DNA from: Anaerolineales bacterium
Lineage (GTDB): Bacteria; Chloroflexota; Anaerolineae; Anaerolineales; Villigracilaceae
Length of the DNA: 42,822 nt
Direction of reading: 5' to 3'
NCBI GenBank assembly: GCA_030680795.1
Contig: JAUXUL010000022.1
Location: 1-42,822 of the forward strand
The notes under the pieces are model-generated. The model had not been told where the DNA came from and did no database searches. It saw only the letters and a list, made by a program, of their open reading frames with translations. Position numbers and translations under genes: made by a program. This document shows, in pieces, positions 7,506-15,922 of the stretch. How positions within the stretch are numbered: the first letter of the stretch is position 1; every line of letters begins with the position of its first letter.

Positions 7506-8717
7506 ATGAATACCCCTGTCATCATAGACGCAATCCGCACACCGCTTGGGGCGCTGGGAGGCATGCTCGCCTCCGTTCGTCCGGACGATATGGCGGCGCA
7601 TGTTATTAAAGCAATTCTTGAACGCAATCCATTTGACCCGGCGTTGATCGAAGAAGTATTTTTGGGCTGCGCGAATCAAGCAGGTGAGGATAACCGTGAT
7701 GTGGCGCGTATGGCTGCACTTCTCGCTGGTCTTCCCATTGAAGTTGGTGGCGTTACTGTGAATCGACTATGCGCTTCGGGCTTGAATGCCATCAACCAAG
7801 CCGCGCGCGCCATCAAAGCAGGGGAAGGGCAGGTATACATCGCGGGCGGAGTCGAATCCATGAGCCGCGCGCCTTATTCATTTCCAAAAGCGGAGGCGGG
7901 TTTTTCGTTCGGAAATTTAACTGCGTATGACACTGCCCTTGGTTGGCGGTATCCGAATCCAAAAATGAAGGAAATGTACGGCACAGACTCAATGGGCGAG
8001 ACCGCCGAAAACATCGCAAAGGAACGCCCGCATATTACACGCGAGAAACAGGATGCGTTTTCATTCCGCTCACATCAACGCGCTGTTGCCGCAATTGACT
8101 CGGGTAGATTCAAACAAGAGATTATTCCCGTTTCCATCCCACAGAAAAAAGGCGACCCAAAGATCGCGGATACGGATGAACGTCCGCGCCGAGATACGAC
8201 GCTGGAATCGTTGGGCAAGCTCAAGCCTGCCTTTGCCAAAGAAGGCGGAACTGTCACTGCTGGTAATTCGTCTGGATTAAATGACGGAGCAGCTGCACTC
8301 TTAATCATGAGTGAAGAAAAAGCCAAAGCGTTGAATCTTAAACCACTTGCGCGGATCATGACTTCTGCATCTGCGGGCGTGCCTCCGCGTGTGATGGGAT
8401 ATGGTCCTGTCCCAGCGACGAAGAAAGCCCTTGAACGCGCTGGTTTGCAAATGAAGGATATTGGTTTGATGGAATTGAATGAAGCCTTCGCTGTTCAATC
8501 TCTCGCGGTCATCGAAGGCCTGGGCATTAATCCGGAACTCGTCAACGTGAATGGCGGCGCGATCGCAATCGGACATCCGCTTGGCTGTTCGGGTGCGCGG
8601 CTTGTTACAACTTTAGTGCATGAAATGAAAAATCGCGGCAATGTGAAATACGGCGTGGCAACTCTTTGCGTTGGCGTCGGTCAGGGCGAAGCGACGGTAT
8701 TTGAGTTTATCGGTTAG
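7506..8717 (+). CDS. Acetyl-CoA C-acyltransferase (thiolase)
   Basis: A 403-residue thiolase, the expected length. The nucleophile is Cys89 in [12 protein letters not shown]; the C-terminal catalytic His357 lies in GHPLGCSG and Cys388 in CVGVGQGEA. It catalyses CoA-dependent cleavage of 3-oxoacyl-CoA or the reverse acetyl-CoA condensation. The opening [14 protein letters not shown] and [11 protein letters not shown] are typical of PcaF/FadA/AtoB types, and chain-length preference cannot be set. GGAG lies 8 nt before the ATG. It is divergent from the ferredoxin-dependent oxidoreductase operon, which also yields acyl-CoA, so a shared role in amino-acid or fatty-acid breakdown is plausible. Confidence 0.92.
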   Translation: MNTPVIIDAIRTPLGALGGMLASVRPDDMAAHVIKAILERNPFDPALIEEVFLGCANQAGEDNRDVARMAALLAGLPIEVGGVTVNRLCASGLNAINQAARAIKAGEGQVYIAGGVESMSRAPYSFPKAEAGFSFGNLTAYDTALGWRYPNPKMKEMYGTDSMGETAENIAKERPHITREKQDAFSFRSHQRAVAAIDSGRFKQEIIPVSIPQKKGDPKIADTDERPRRDTTLESLGKLKPAFAKEGGTVTAGNSSGLNDGAAALLIMSEEKAKALNLKPLARIMTSASAGVPPRVMGYGPVPATKKALERAGLQMKDIGLMELNEAFAVQSLAVIEGLGINPELVNVNGGAIAIGHPLGCSGARLVTTLVHEMKNRGNVKYGVATLCVGVGQGEATVFEFIG

Positions 8718-8793
8718 AAAGTTAGAATGTTGGAAGGTTCTTGACGTTCTAACTTGGAAACTTCAAAACCATTAAACGCAATATGGAGATCAA

Positions 8794-9849
8794 ATGAAAA
8801 ACCCACTCGCTTTCTTCTTTCTTCTTCCTTTCTTCATTACCGCTTGCGCTGCTCCATCACCTGCCCCAACACAAACTTCTGTCGTTGAAAGCACAGTTTT
8901 GCCCACTGCGCTTGTTCGATTTACTCCGATCCCAACTTTCACCGCAGAAGATCAGGCAAAAGTTCAACCAACCACGGATTTTCCAACTTTCGCACCTCCC
9001 ACTGCGCCACCTGGTCGATCAAATGTAATTAAATTTAAAGCCAACGGAACATACGCCGACATTACAGATACCATTGCAACAGGCTCAAGCAGAATATATT
9101 CCATCAAGGCCATGAAGGGACAGATCATGTCCATATCCATTCTCCCTCAAATTCCTGATGGCGGCTGGGGATACATTCCCATGCAGATCAAAGGTGCAGA
9201 TGGAAGCATTCTTTGTCCGCAGTCGTCAGATTCCGAATGCATATTTTGGCGCGGCGTGCTGCCCTCCTCGCAGGATTATTTTGTAACGCTCACGCCCAAT
9301 GACGATGTGCCTCAATTCGTCATGCGCGTCGCGATCAACCCACTTGGAAAAGCAGCTCAATATTTTCAATACAACAACCCCGCAACCGGTGTGTCATTGA
9401 CTTACCCCGATACGTTTGCTCCTGCAATTCCCGTAGTTGGCAATTACAAAACAGATCCCGAGTTGGCACTTCACTTAATCGATTCGAAAACCTACAACAA
9501 AACGAATCTAAGCGAAGTTTATTTGTTTATTAGTTCCACATCCGACCCGCAAATTATTGCAACCTGTACAAAGCCAAATCAAAGCGGTGGTAGTCCCGAG
9601 CAGATTGTTGGCAATGAAGTCGTCAATGGATTTACATTTGTCCACAGCACATCAGAAGGTGCGGGCGCAGGCAATTACTATCTGCAGGAAATTTATCGCA
9701 TGGCCCATAAGAAGGTGTGCTATGAAGTGATCTACTTTATCCACTCCACAAATATTGGCAATTACCCGCCTGGCGTAGTGACTGAGTTTGATAGAAATGC
9801 CATCATGCAGAAACTGTCTGGTGTTTTTTCCACATTCACAGTTAAGTAA
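8794..9849 (+). CDS. Putative secreted lipoprotein of unknown function
   Basis: A 351-residue protein with a lipoprotein signal peptide: Lys3, a hydrophobic stretch, and lipobox ITAC with Cys18 as the lipidation site. A Pro/Thr/Ala-rich linker (to about residue 75) would place the folded part away from the membrane. The middle (about 80-185) resembles a beta-rich module with GSSRIYSIKAMKGQ, similar in feel to pre-peptidase C-terminal or carbohydrate-side domains. The C-terminal part has GVSLTYPDTF, common in surface lipoproteins of this phylum. No catalytic motif is seen. GGAG lies 6 nt before the start. Confidence 0.75.
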   Translation: MKNPLAFFFLLPFFITACAAPSPAPTQTSVVESTVLPTALVRFTPIPTFTAEDQAKVQPTTDFPTFAPPTAPPGRSNVIKFKANGTYADITDTIATGSSRIYSIKAMKGQIMSISILPQIPDGGWGYIPMQIKGADGSILCPQSSDSECIFWRGVLPSSQDYFVTLTPNDDVPQFVMRVAINPLGKAAQYFQYNNPATGVSLTYPDTFAPAIPVVGNYKTDPELALHLIDSKTYNKTNLSEVYLFISSTSDPQIIATCTKPNQSGGSPEQIVGNEVVNGFTFVHSTSEGAGAGNYYLQEIYRMAHKKVCYEVIYFIHSTNIGNYPPGVVTEFDRNAIMQKLSGVFSTFTVK

Positions 9850-9903
9850 GTTTTGCCCGCATCAACATTGGATGCTGTAAAATTGGTTGTGAAATATTTT
9901 TCC

Positions 9904-10038
9904 GTCATTCCCCATTCGGGGACAATATGCGAGGGCGACACTTGCACCGTGCCCCAGTGCGGAGTGTTTTCGCCAGAAGAAATCTTCCTCAACTATAGGA
10001 GATTGCTTCGTCGGGAAGGACGCCCTCCTCGCAAAGAC
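9904..10038. repeat. Dispersed inverted repeat (GTCATTGCGAGG family), long copy
   Basis: It begins GTCATTCCC and ends CCTCCTCGCAAAGAC, with GGAGATTGCTTCGTCGGGA in the right half. It fills most of the gap between the lipoprotein and CBS genes. Confidence 0.7.
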
Positions 10039-10063
10039 ATTAGAGTTTAAAGGAGAGAAATTC

Positions 10064-10471
10064 ATGCCTCACTTGGTCCGCGATTGGATGTCCAGCCCCG
10101 TTGTTGTTGTTGACCCAGACTCAAGCGTTTCATATGCAATGACGTTGATGCGCCGCCGCCATATTCACAGTGTTATCGTGGATATCAGTGAGAAGAATCC
10201 GTCTTATGGCATTGTTACCTCTACGGATATCAGTGTCAAGATCGTCGCCGCTGACCGCAACCCCGCCGAGACCACTGTGCGTGAGATCATGTCTGGCCCG
10301 ATCGTCACCGGCCGCGCAGATTGGACATTGATGGAATGTTCAAAGGCATTGGAGAAGCACAAGTTCCATCACCTGCCGATTGCAGATGAGCACGGCATCT
10401 TGGTCGGTTTGATCTCTGCGACGGATATTTTTATGTCCGTTGAAGAGCAGGGTTGGGAAGAGAAGAAATAA
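10064..10471 (+). CDS. CBS-domain protein
   Basis: A 135-residue protein made of two CBS motifs (about 5-60 and 68-128), which pair into a Bateman module that binds adenine nucleotides. Signature pieces are VRDWMSSPVVVVDPDSSV, GIVTSTDI, VREIMSGP and GLISATDIF. There is no attached enzyme domain, so it probably acts as a stand-alone sensor. A very strong AAAGGAGAG precedes the ATG by 6 nt. The reading frame continues after the TAA as a coding-like stretch to 10564. Confidence 0.88.
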   Translation: MPHLVRDWMSSPVVVVDPDSSVSYAMTLMRRRHIHSVIVDISEKNPSYGIVTSTDISVKIVAADRNPAETTVREIMSGPIVTGRADWTLMECSKALEKHKFHHLPIADEHGILVGLISATDIFMSVEEQGWEEKK

Positions 10472-10564
10472 AACTCACTTAACACAGAACATCACGCGGA
10501 CTTCCTGCCAAAAGCTGTTGAGATGCTGAAGCCTGCGGGATGGTGTAAGGAGCAACTCTCCTGA
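10472..10564 (+). pseudogene. Coding-like remnant in frame after the CBS stop
   Basis: The 30 codons after the CBS-protein stop stay open to a TGA at 10562-10564 and read like protein (HADFLPKAVEMLKPAGW). The LPKAVEMLKPAGW part resembles the end of a methyltransferase beta-strand region (…LKPGG…). There is no start signal of its own. It may be a decayed gene fragment. Confidence 0.25.
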
Positions 10565-10576
10565 CATGTTTTGAGC

Positions 10577-10607
10577 GGGCACACGAAAAGTTACACTTCG
10601 TGTGCCC
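10577..10607 (+). terminator. Hairpin, possible terminator after the CBS gene
   Basis: A perfect 11-bp stem, GGGCACACGAA with TTCGTGTGCCC, has a 9-nt loop. No clear T-run follows, so it may be a partial terminator or an mRNA 3' end stabiliser. Confidence 0.45.
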
Positions 10608-10618
10608 TCGCTTTGATG

Positions 10619-10624
10619 TAAAAT
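10619..10624 (+). promoter_or_regulatory. -10 box of the RNase H gene
   Basis: TAAAAT lies 6 nt before the ATG at 10631, with no Shine-Dalgarno between. The start of transcription would fall on or next to the start codon. Confidence 0.35.
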
Positions 10625-10630
10625 TGACGC

Positions 10631-11254
10631 ATGCCAAAGCAGAAATATTATGTAGTCTGGAAAGGGCGCAGGACGGGTATCTTCACAACCTGGGCAGCCT
10701 GTGAAAAGCAGGTGAAGGGTTTTGTTGGCGCGCAGTATAAGGCTTTTGAGAGAAAAGTCGAAGCGGAGGCCGCGTACCTGGAAAATTACGATGATTACAA
10801 AGGTAAATCATCCACAAATGGAAGATGGAAAACAGCAAGCATTCAGCCCCGGCTTCCATCCATATGTGTGGATGCAGCTTGTAGCGGCTCGTCCGGTAAA
10901 TTGGAATATCGCGGTGTGAACACTGAAACTGGCGAAGAGATCTTCCATGCAGGTCCTTATGCCAAGGGGACAAATAACGTTGGGGAGTTTCTGGCTATTG
11001 TCCATGCGCTGACGTGGCAGGCGAAGCATAATATGCATGTGCCGATCTACTCTGATTCAGAGAATGCCATCCTGTGGGTGAATACAGGTCAATGCAAGAC
11101 GAACCTGAGACACTCCGCAAAGAATGCAGTCTTATTTGCCATCCTCCAGAGCGCCGAGAACTGGCTTGCCGAAAACGAATTACCGGAAGATAAGCTCATT
11201 AAATGGGATACAGATTTGTGGGGTGAGAATCCTGCAGATTTTGGGCGCAAGTAA
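10631..11254 (+). CDS. Ribonuclease H1-like protein with viroplasmin (Rnh1 N-terminal) domain
   Basis: A 207-residue protein. The first ~50 residues (YYVVWKGRRTGIFTTWAAC…QYKAF) are the caulimovirus viroplasmin/RNase H1 N-terminal domain, which binds RNA:DNA hybrids. The RNase H fold follows, with Asp81 (CVDAAC), Glu119 (NNVGEF), Asp142 (YSDSEN) and Asp203 (PADFGRK) as the catalytic acidic set. It cuts the RNA strand of hybrids. A Lys/Ser-rich linker joins the two parts. The -10 box lies 6 nt before the ATG and no Shine-Dalgarno is present, suggesting a leaderless mRNA. Confidence 0.88.
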   Translation: MPKQKYYVVWKGRRTGIFTTWAACEKQVKGFVGAQYKAFERKVEAEAAYLENYDDYKGKSSTNGRWKTASIQPRLPSICVDAACSGSSGKLEYRGVNTETGEEIFHAGPYAKGTNNVGEFLAIVHALTWQAKHNMHVPIYSDSENAILWVNTGQCKTNLRHSAKNAVLFAILQSAENWLAENELPEDKLIKWDTDLWGENPADFGRK

Positions 11255-11324
11255 AATGTCAAATATGCAAAAACAGGTTCAAGGCTGGCTTTGAGGCGTG
11301 AATATAGAGGATGAAGAGTACAAA

Positions 11325-11900
11325 ATGAAAACGGCATTACTGGTCATTGACATCCAAAAAGACTACTTCCCCGGCGGCAAAATGGAGTTGGTCAACCCGT
11401 TTGAAGCCGCGAAGAACGCCTACATGATTTTACAGTGCTTCCGCGAACACGGCGGACACCACGTCCACATTCAGCATATATCCCTTAAACCTGATGCACC
11501 CTTTTTTGTGAAAGGCACGTCTGGATCAGATATTCACGACTCAACGGCGCATTTCGAAGGTGAACCGATTGTTTATAAGCATTATCCCAACTCATTCCGC
11601 GAAACGAATTTACTTGAGATGTTGAAAAGCTGGGAGATCGAGCGCGTTGTCGTCACAGGCATGATGACCCATATGTGCGTGGATGCCACCGCGCGCGCCG
11701 CAGCAGATTTCGGTTTCAAAGTTATCCTCGCAGAAGACGCCTGTGCCACACGCGACCTGAAATATGGCGACACGACCATCCCAGCGGATCATGTCCACAA
11801 AGCTTTTCTCGCCGCGCTCAAATCCTATGGTGATGTGATGAAATCAGAAGAAATCATTGCCTTGCTCGCCTCTGGAATGAATGCAGCTCATCAATCGTAA
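11325..11900 (+). CDS. Isochorismatase-family cysteine hydrolase
   Basis: A 191-residue hydrolase with the catalytic triad of the family: Asp9 (VIDIQKDYF), Lys85 (VYKHYPNSF) and Cys118 (MTHMCVDAT). The cis-peptide region VTGMMTHMCVDATARAA is classic. Members hydrolyse nicotinamide, isochorismate, carbamates or similar amides; the substrate here is not determined. The ATG at 11325 has AAGAG 7 nt upstream, and starting there places the DIQKDYF strand at the usual position. A GTG nine codons earlier is less likely. Confidence 0.85.
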   Translation: MKTALLVIDIQKDYFPGGKMELVNPFEAAKNAYMILQCFREHGGHHVHIQHISLKPDAPFFVKGTSGSDIHDSTAHFEGEPIVYKHYPNSFRETNLLEMLKSWEIERVVVTGMMTHMCVDATARAAADFGFKVILAEDACATRDLKYGDTTIPADHVHKAFLAALKSYGDVMKSEEIIALLASGMNAAHQS

Positions 11901-11905
11901 ATCGT

Positions 11906-11952
11906 GGTCTCGATACGCCTCGACGAACACGGGGCTACTCGACCACCAGCCG
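11906..11952. repeat. Fragment of a TCTCGATACGCC / GGCTACTCGACCACC type repeat
   Basis: GGTCTCGATACGCCTCGACG is followed by GGGCTACTCGACCACC. This is a half-palindrome of a pattern common in environmental genomes. It fills the short gap between the convergent hydrolase and degV genes. Confidence 0.4.
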
Positions 11953-11988
11953 TAACTCGGATAACCCCTAGACCACATCTACTCCTTT

Positions 11989-12852
11989 TTACCCAACCAA
12001 ATCACCCATCAACTCCATCGGCACAATTGCCGCCCCGACAATGCCTGGGCCAGTGTGCACGCCTAATACAGGTGAGATACGCGCCACTTCCAGTTTTGCG
12101 ATATTTAATTGTTCCTTGAATTCGGCTGCAAGCGCATCCGCTTTTTCAGCAAAGCGGCCGTGTAACACTGTGACCCATACTGGAGTATTCCCATATTTCT
12201 CGCGCATATTATCCACGATCATCGTCATAGACTTGTTCAATGTGCGCCCATTGCCTACCGTGCTGTACTTGCCGTCTGTATCCACACGAATGACAGGCTT
12301 GAGGTTGAGCAATGCGCCCGCGAGGGCTTTTACCCGCCCAATGCGCCCGCCGCGCGCGAGATATTCCAAAGTGTCCAGTGTGTAGATCACCTCGGTATTT
12401 TCGCGGATTTTCTTCAGGCGTTCCTGGATCGCATCCATAGCCCAGCCTGCTTTACTGGCAAGAGCTGCAGCCATTACTTGAAAACGCTCTCCGCCTGAAA
12501 GGGTGAGCGTATCCCAATAATTGACATTTACTTCTGGTTTAACTTGTTCGCCGCCGTCATGCGCTGAGTTGATCGTTCCACTTAAGCCTGATGAAATATG
12601 TATCGAGAGGATCTCTTTATCTTTTTCCGCGAGGTTGCGATACAACTCAGCAAAAATTCCAGCAGATGGTTGGGCAGTGGTGGGAATGGCGGGACGCATG
12701 GCTTCCAAACGATTATAGAAATCATCGGCTGAGATATCGGTAGCGCTTAGCTCACCTTCGGGAAATTGAATGAACAATGGCGCTGAAATTACGCCAAGTT
12801 GTTCCAGTTCTTCGGCAGACATATCCGCCGCGCAATCAGTTACTATTTTCAT
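11989..12852 (-). CDS. DegV-family fatty-acid-binding protein
   Basis: A 287-residue DegV protein: KIVTDCAADMS at the start, PTTAQPSAG (the loop that holds the fatty-acid carboxylate), SIHISSGLSGT, and LEYLARGGRIG in the middle. DegV/FakB proteins bind a fatty acid and present it to the FakA kinase; no FakA is in the window. AAGGAG lies 7 nt before the ATG. It follows the epimerase gene by 59 nt on the same strand and is probably co-transcribed with it and the TetR gene, which would suit fatty-acid-linked control. Confidence 0.88.
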   Translation of the reverse strand: MKIVTDCAADMSAEELEQLGVISAPLFIQFPEGELSATDISADDFYNRLEAMRPAIPTTAQPSAGIFAELYRNLAEKDKEILSIHISSGLSGTINSAHDGGEQVKPEVNVNYWDTLTLSGGERFQVMAAALASKAGWAMDAIQERLKKIRENTEVIYTLDTLEYLARGGRIGRVKALAGALLNLKPVIRVDTDGKYSTVGNGRTLNKSMTMIVDNMREKYGNTPVWVTVLHGRFAEKADALAAEFKEQLNIAKLEVARISPVLGVHTGPGIVGAAIVPMELMGDLVG

Positions 12853-12911
12853 GTTCGTCTCCTTATATTTTTTCTGCTTTGCTGGTTTCGAAACTTGTTC
12901 AACCAGCAGAT

Positions 12912-13883
12912 TTACTCTTTATCCAAAAACCATTTCACAGTATCTTTTATACTTTCATACACCGAACGTGGGGCATAGCCTAATTCTCGTGTTGCTTTTG
13001 CGTGACTAATATTTGAATTACTTTGCAAGACTTCCAATGAATAAGGAGTGAAGCGCGGCGTCGAATGCGCAAGCCTGTAATACAAGGGTGTGAACACAGC
13101 TGCGAATTTAGCAAAATCAAAAGGTATTTTCATTTGGAAGAAATTTTTTCCCGTGATCTCGCGTACTGTCTCAAGTAAATAGCGCACAGTGATTTTTTGC
13201 CCCGATAAAATATAACTTTCGCCGCGTTTTCCGTTTTCCGCGGCAGAGATCAATCCAGCCGCCACATCACGCACATCCACGAAGTCATATGCGCCATCTA
13301 CATATAGAGTTGGTTTCGATACCGCTGCGTCATGAATAACTGCGCCCATCATCGAGCTGCGAAAATCATAAGGGCCGATCACGCCAGTGGGGCAGGTCAC
13401 AACAGCTTCCAGTCCGGAGCGAGCCGCGTTCAATACGTCCAGTGTAGCTTCCGCTTTCGAGCGGTCATACGCGCCGTAGGGATTATCCATGTCATACGGC
13501 ACTGTCTCATCAATCACCCCATTTTCAACTCGTTGTAGCGCATGAATGGAGGATGTGTAAATTAATTTCTTGATCCCGCTTTCCATCGCCGCGTGCAAAA
13601 TATTTCTTGTACCTTCCACGTTAACTTTTCTCACAAACGGATTTGCCCCAGGCATGATCGAGATGACGCCTGCCAGATGAAAGATGCCCTTAATGCCTCG
13701 CATGGACTCAAAGACCGAATCCAAATTGAGGACATCGCCCTCGAACGCGTCAACATTTAATCCCGAAATTGATTCGTGGCATTCGTCAGGCAGGATCAAC
13801 GCCCGAACTTTTTCTCCACGTTCCAAAAGTTTTCGCACAAGGACATTTCCTACATGTCCTGTCGCTCCAGTCACCAACCACAT
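12912..13883 (-). CDS. NAD(P)-dependent epimerase/dehydratase (extended SDR)
   Basis: A 323-residue extended short-chain dehydrogenase with the nucleotide-binding GATGHVG at residues 6-12, an FHLAG strand, Ser111/Ser112 in YTSSIHAL and the YDRSK active site (Tyr139, Lys143). The overall pattern (GVIGPYDFRSS, FVDVRDVA) resembles dihydroflavonol-4-reductase-like and 3-beta-hydroxysteroid dehydrogenase-like proteins found widely in bacteria. The substrate is unknown. A GAGGAAT ribosome site lies directly beside a palindromic repeat (13894-13930) that fills the gap after the TetR gene. Confidence 0.85.
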   Translation of the reverse strand: MWLVTGATGHVGNVLVRKLLERGEKVRALILPDECHESISGLNVDAFEGDVLNLDSVFESMRGIKGIFHLAGVISIMPGANPFVRKVNVEGTRNILHAAMESGIKKLIYTSSIHALQRVENGVIDETVPYDMDNPYGAYDRSKAEATLDVLNAARSGLEAVVTCPTGVIGPYDFRSSMMGAVIHDAAVSKPTLYVDGAYDFVDVRDVAAGLISAAENGKRGESYILSGQKITVRYLLETVREITGKNFFQMKIPFDFAKFAAVFTPLYYRLAHSTPRFTPYSLEVLQSNSNISHAKATRELGYAPRSVYESIKDTVKWFLDKE

Positions 13884-13893
13884 ACTATTCCTC

Positions 13894-13930
13894 TTTCCCC
13901 TCTCCGCTGGGAGAGGGCCAGGGTGAGGGC
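13894..13930. repeat. Short palindromic repeat, GGGAGAGGGC family, copy 2
   Basis: CCCCTCTCCGCTGGGAGAGG is followed by GCCAGGGTGAGGGC. It lies between the tetR stop and the epimerase ribosome binding site. Confidence 0.75.
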
Positions 13931-13937
13931 AAGCCTC

Positions 13938-14522
13938 TCACTTTTTCAACAAACTATTAACCAGCATAGTTGTGCTTTCATGCGCAACCTTATCCCATTT
14001 TGCGCCTTTCGGGTCCAGTAAACTTTGCAGGAGCAATCCCATCGCAGTGGAAATGATCATGCGCGAAGCAAGCTCAGGATTCACCTCCACGAACGAGCCT
14101 TCCTCCACACCCTTTTTAATGAGCGAGGTGAAGTACTTGTGATAGCGGCGATAGGGGGAAATGCTTGCCTGCCATATCTTTTCGTCGCGGCTGGCTTGCA
14201 GCCAGAATTCAAGAAACATCGGCAAGCCCTCGCCTGCGGTTTCAAAAATATAAGGGAAGGCTTCTGTCATTTGCATGAATGTTTCAGGAACCGTTTTATT
14301 TTTGGATGCTTCGATCGCATTATCGATGGTTTGCAGCCAGCCATCGAGCAGGGCGAGGAAAAGCGATTGCTTGCTTTCGAAGTGATGATAGAAAGCACCC
14401 TTGCTAATGCCCGCGTCCGTGCAAATATCATCCACACTTGCGGCGTTGTACCCGCGTGAGGAAAATAACTTTATGGCTGACTCAATGATTCTTGATCGAG
14501 TTTCTTCACTGCGTTGCTGCAT
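13938..14522 (-). CDS. TetR-family transcriptional regulator
   Basis: A 194-residue regulator. The N-terminal helix-turn-helix is clear: RSRIIESAIKLFSSRGYNAASVDDICTDAGISKGAFYHHFESKQSLF, matching the TetR consensus over residues 8-54. The C-terminal ligand domain is divergent as usual. The ATG at 14522 has GGAAGAG 6 nt upstream; a TTG two codons earlier is unlikely. Upstream, at 14575-14592, lies a perfect 18-bp palindrome of the type bound by this family, so it probably represses itself and the following epimerase and degV genes. Confidence 0.88.
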   Translation of the reverse strand: MQQRSEETRSRIIESAIKLFSSRGYNAASVDDICTDAGISKGAFYHHFESKQSLFLALLDGWLQTIDNAIEASKNKTVPETFMQMTEAFPYIFETAGEGLPMFLEFWLQASRDEKIWQASISPYRRYHKYFTSLIKKGVEEGSFVEVNPELASRMIISTAMGLLLQSLLDPKGAKWDKVAHESTTMLVNSLLKK

Positions 14523-14533
14523 TTTCAACTCTT

Positions 14534-14569
14534 CCCCCTCTCCATTTGGGAGAGGGCCGGGGTCAGGGT
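14534..14569. repeat. Short palindromic repeat, GGGAGAGGGC family, copy 3
   Basis: CCCCCTCTCCATTTGGGAGAGG is followed by GCCGGGGTCAGGG. It lies between the tetR start and its operator, so it would be in the 5' leader of the mRNA. Confidence 0.7.
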
Positions 14570-14574
14570 AACAA

Positions 14575-14592
14575 AAACCGACTAGTCGGTTT
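14575..14592. promoter_or_regulatory. TetR-type operator palindrome
   Basis: AAACCGACTAGTCGGTTT is a perfect 18-bp palindrome 53 nt upstream of the tetR ATG. The ACCGACTAGTCGGT core is a known style of TetR/AcrR-family operator. Autoregulation is inferred from position. Confidence 0.75.
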
Positions 14593-14649
14593 GTTTTTAC
14601 CTCTGAAAGATTGCACTGTCAATATGACGGAAATCACAACTTTGTTAAA

Positions 14650-14683
14650 TCAAAACGGGATAGCAACAGCTGTCCCGTTTTGA
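14650..14683 (-). terminator. Hairpin terminator after the arsenite methyltransferase gene
   Basis: TCAAAACGGGA pairs perfectly with TCCCGTTTTGA (11 bp) across a 12-nt loop. It lies 17 nt past the arsM stop. The T-run is weak on the minus strand. Confidence 0.6.
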
Positions 14684-14699
14684 TGAAAAGTTATTTTGT

Positions 14700-15503
14700 T
14701 TATGCAGGTTTGTAGGCTGTGATCTTGGCGCTGTAGACCGCCTTGTATACGTCTTGGCGAGAGAAGGTCTTCAGATCAATTGCATCGCCCATATCGGCCA
14801 AGGCGGCGTCTACGGTTTCTTTGTCGAAGAAAACGGGTGTGACAGATATATCTGTAAAACCAACAGATTTCATCATGCCAATATAATCTTCGGCTTCGAC
14901 TGCGCCAGCCACACAGCCAGCCCATGCGCTCAGGCTTTGCTTGATCGGCTCAGGAAGCGGGCCATCGGTGACGATATCGGAGACTGCGAGTTTGCCGCCG
15001 GGCGCAAGGACACGGAAGGCCTCGGTGAATACTTTGGCTTTATCAGGCGAGAGGTTGATGACGCAGTTGGAGATGATCACATCTACGGTGTTGCTGTCAA
15101 CGGGAAGATTTTCAAGATAGCCATGTCTAAATTCAATATTATTCAAATTAACTTTTTTCGCGTTGGCTTGGGCGCGTTCGATCATTTCGGGAGTCATGTC
15201 TACACCGATGACTTTGCCTGTATCGCCGACTTTTTGCGCGGCGAGGATGCAATCAAGGCCTGCGCCTGAGCCAAGATCTAGCACGGTTTGGCCTGGTCTC
15301 AATGCAGCGAGAGTGATCGGGTCACCGCAGCCGTAGCTGGTGTTGGCTACACCGGATGGGACGGTGGTGAGCAAATCTTCAGGGTAGAGATTGTTTGAGG
15401 TGCCGCAACTGCGGTCAGGTCCGCAACAGGATGCGGATTTTTTGATCCGATCCGCATAATGCTCGCGGACGGTCTCATGGATGGGGGTGGGGGATTGAGT
15501 CAT
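14700..15503 (-). CDS. arsM: Arsenite S-adenosylmethionine methyltransferase
   Basis: A 267-residue methyltransferase that converts arsenite to methylated arsenicals. The SAM motif is VLDLGSGAGLD (74-84). Cysteines expected to bind As(III) are present: Cys26/27/33 near the N-terminus, Cys59 (SYGCGDP), Cys147 (SNCVINL) and Cys197 (AGCVAGA), matching the four conserved positions in characterised ArsM enzymes. AAGGAG lies 6 nt before the ATG. An 18-bp box identical in pattern to the one before arsR lies 13 nt upstream, so ArsR probably controls it directly. No arsB, acr3 or arsC is in the window. Confidence 0.92.
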   Translation of the reverse strand: MTQSPTPIHETVREHYADRIKKSASCCGPDRSCGTSNNLYPEDLLTTVPSGVANTSYGCGDPITLAALRPGQTVLDLGSGAGLDCILAAQKVGDTGKVIGVDMTPEMIERAQANAKKVNLNNIEFRHGYLENLPVDSNTVDVIISNCVINLSPDKAKVFTEAFRVLAPGGKLAVSDIVTDGPLPEPIKQSLSAWAGCVAGAVEAEDYIGMMKSVGFTDISVTPVFFDKETVDAALADMGDAIDLKTFSRQDVYKAVYSAKITAYKPA

Positions 15504-15516
15504 TTTGTTCTCCTTG

Positions 15517-15534
15517 ATATAGATGATTGTCTAT
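15517..15534. promoter_or_regulatory. ArsR operator upstream of arsM
   Basis: ATATAGATGATTGTCTAT is an imperfect dyad (ATAGAT…GTCTAT). It differs only in the central bases from the box at 15923-15940. Confidence 0.7.
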
Positions 15535-15586
15535 GTATTTGAGTAAAAATAATGGGACGCCGCCTAGGATGGCTTCCCATGTTTAA

Positions 15587-15898
15587 CTAACCTTGATTGG
15601 ATTTGATGACGTTTAATGTAGTTATAGATTCAGGCGCGAACTTAATCATTAATTGTCCACAGCAAATGGCAACGTTTTCCTGATTAAGTGAATAAAAAGT
15701 CTGCTTGCCTTCTTCGCGGATAGTGACCAGCTCCGCCTCGCGCAGAATGGCGAGGTGATGCGAGACGGTGGGTTGGGAGACATCCAGTTTCTCGACGATC
15801 TCATTGACCGAAAGAGATGTGCAACAGCAAATATTCATAATCTTCTGACGGGTTTCGTCAGAAATGGCTTTTGCAAAGAGGACGGGGTTAAATTTCAT
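15587..15898 (-). CDS. arsR: ArsR-family metalloregulator
   Basis: A 103-residue winged-helix repressor. The recognition region LSVNEIVEKLDVSQPTVSHHLAILREAELVTIREEGKQTFYSL is classic ArsR/SmtB. It has an unusual Cys24-Cys25-Cys26 triplet just before the DNA-binding helices and a Cys79-Cys80 pair in the dimer helix, either of which could form the As(III) site. The genes arsR and arsM are co-directional and 83 nt apart, each with its own operator copy. Repression released by arsenite is inferred from the family and context. Confidence 0.88.
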   Translation of the reverse strand: MKFNPVLFAKAISDETRQKIMNICCCTSLSVNEIVEKLDVSQPTVSHHLAILREAELVTIREEGKQTFYSLNQENVAICCGQLMIKFAPESITTLNVIKSNQG

Positions 15899-15922
15899 AT
15901 TGATGACTTTCTATTTGATATT

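Noticed and set aside
14754-15269. 171-codon plus-strand frame opposite arsM
   Set aside because: arsM is unambiguous from its cysteines and SAM motif; the opposite frame has no recognisable domain.
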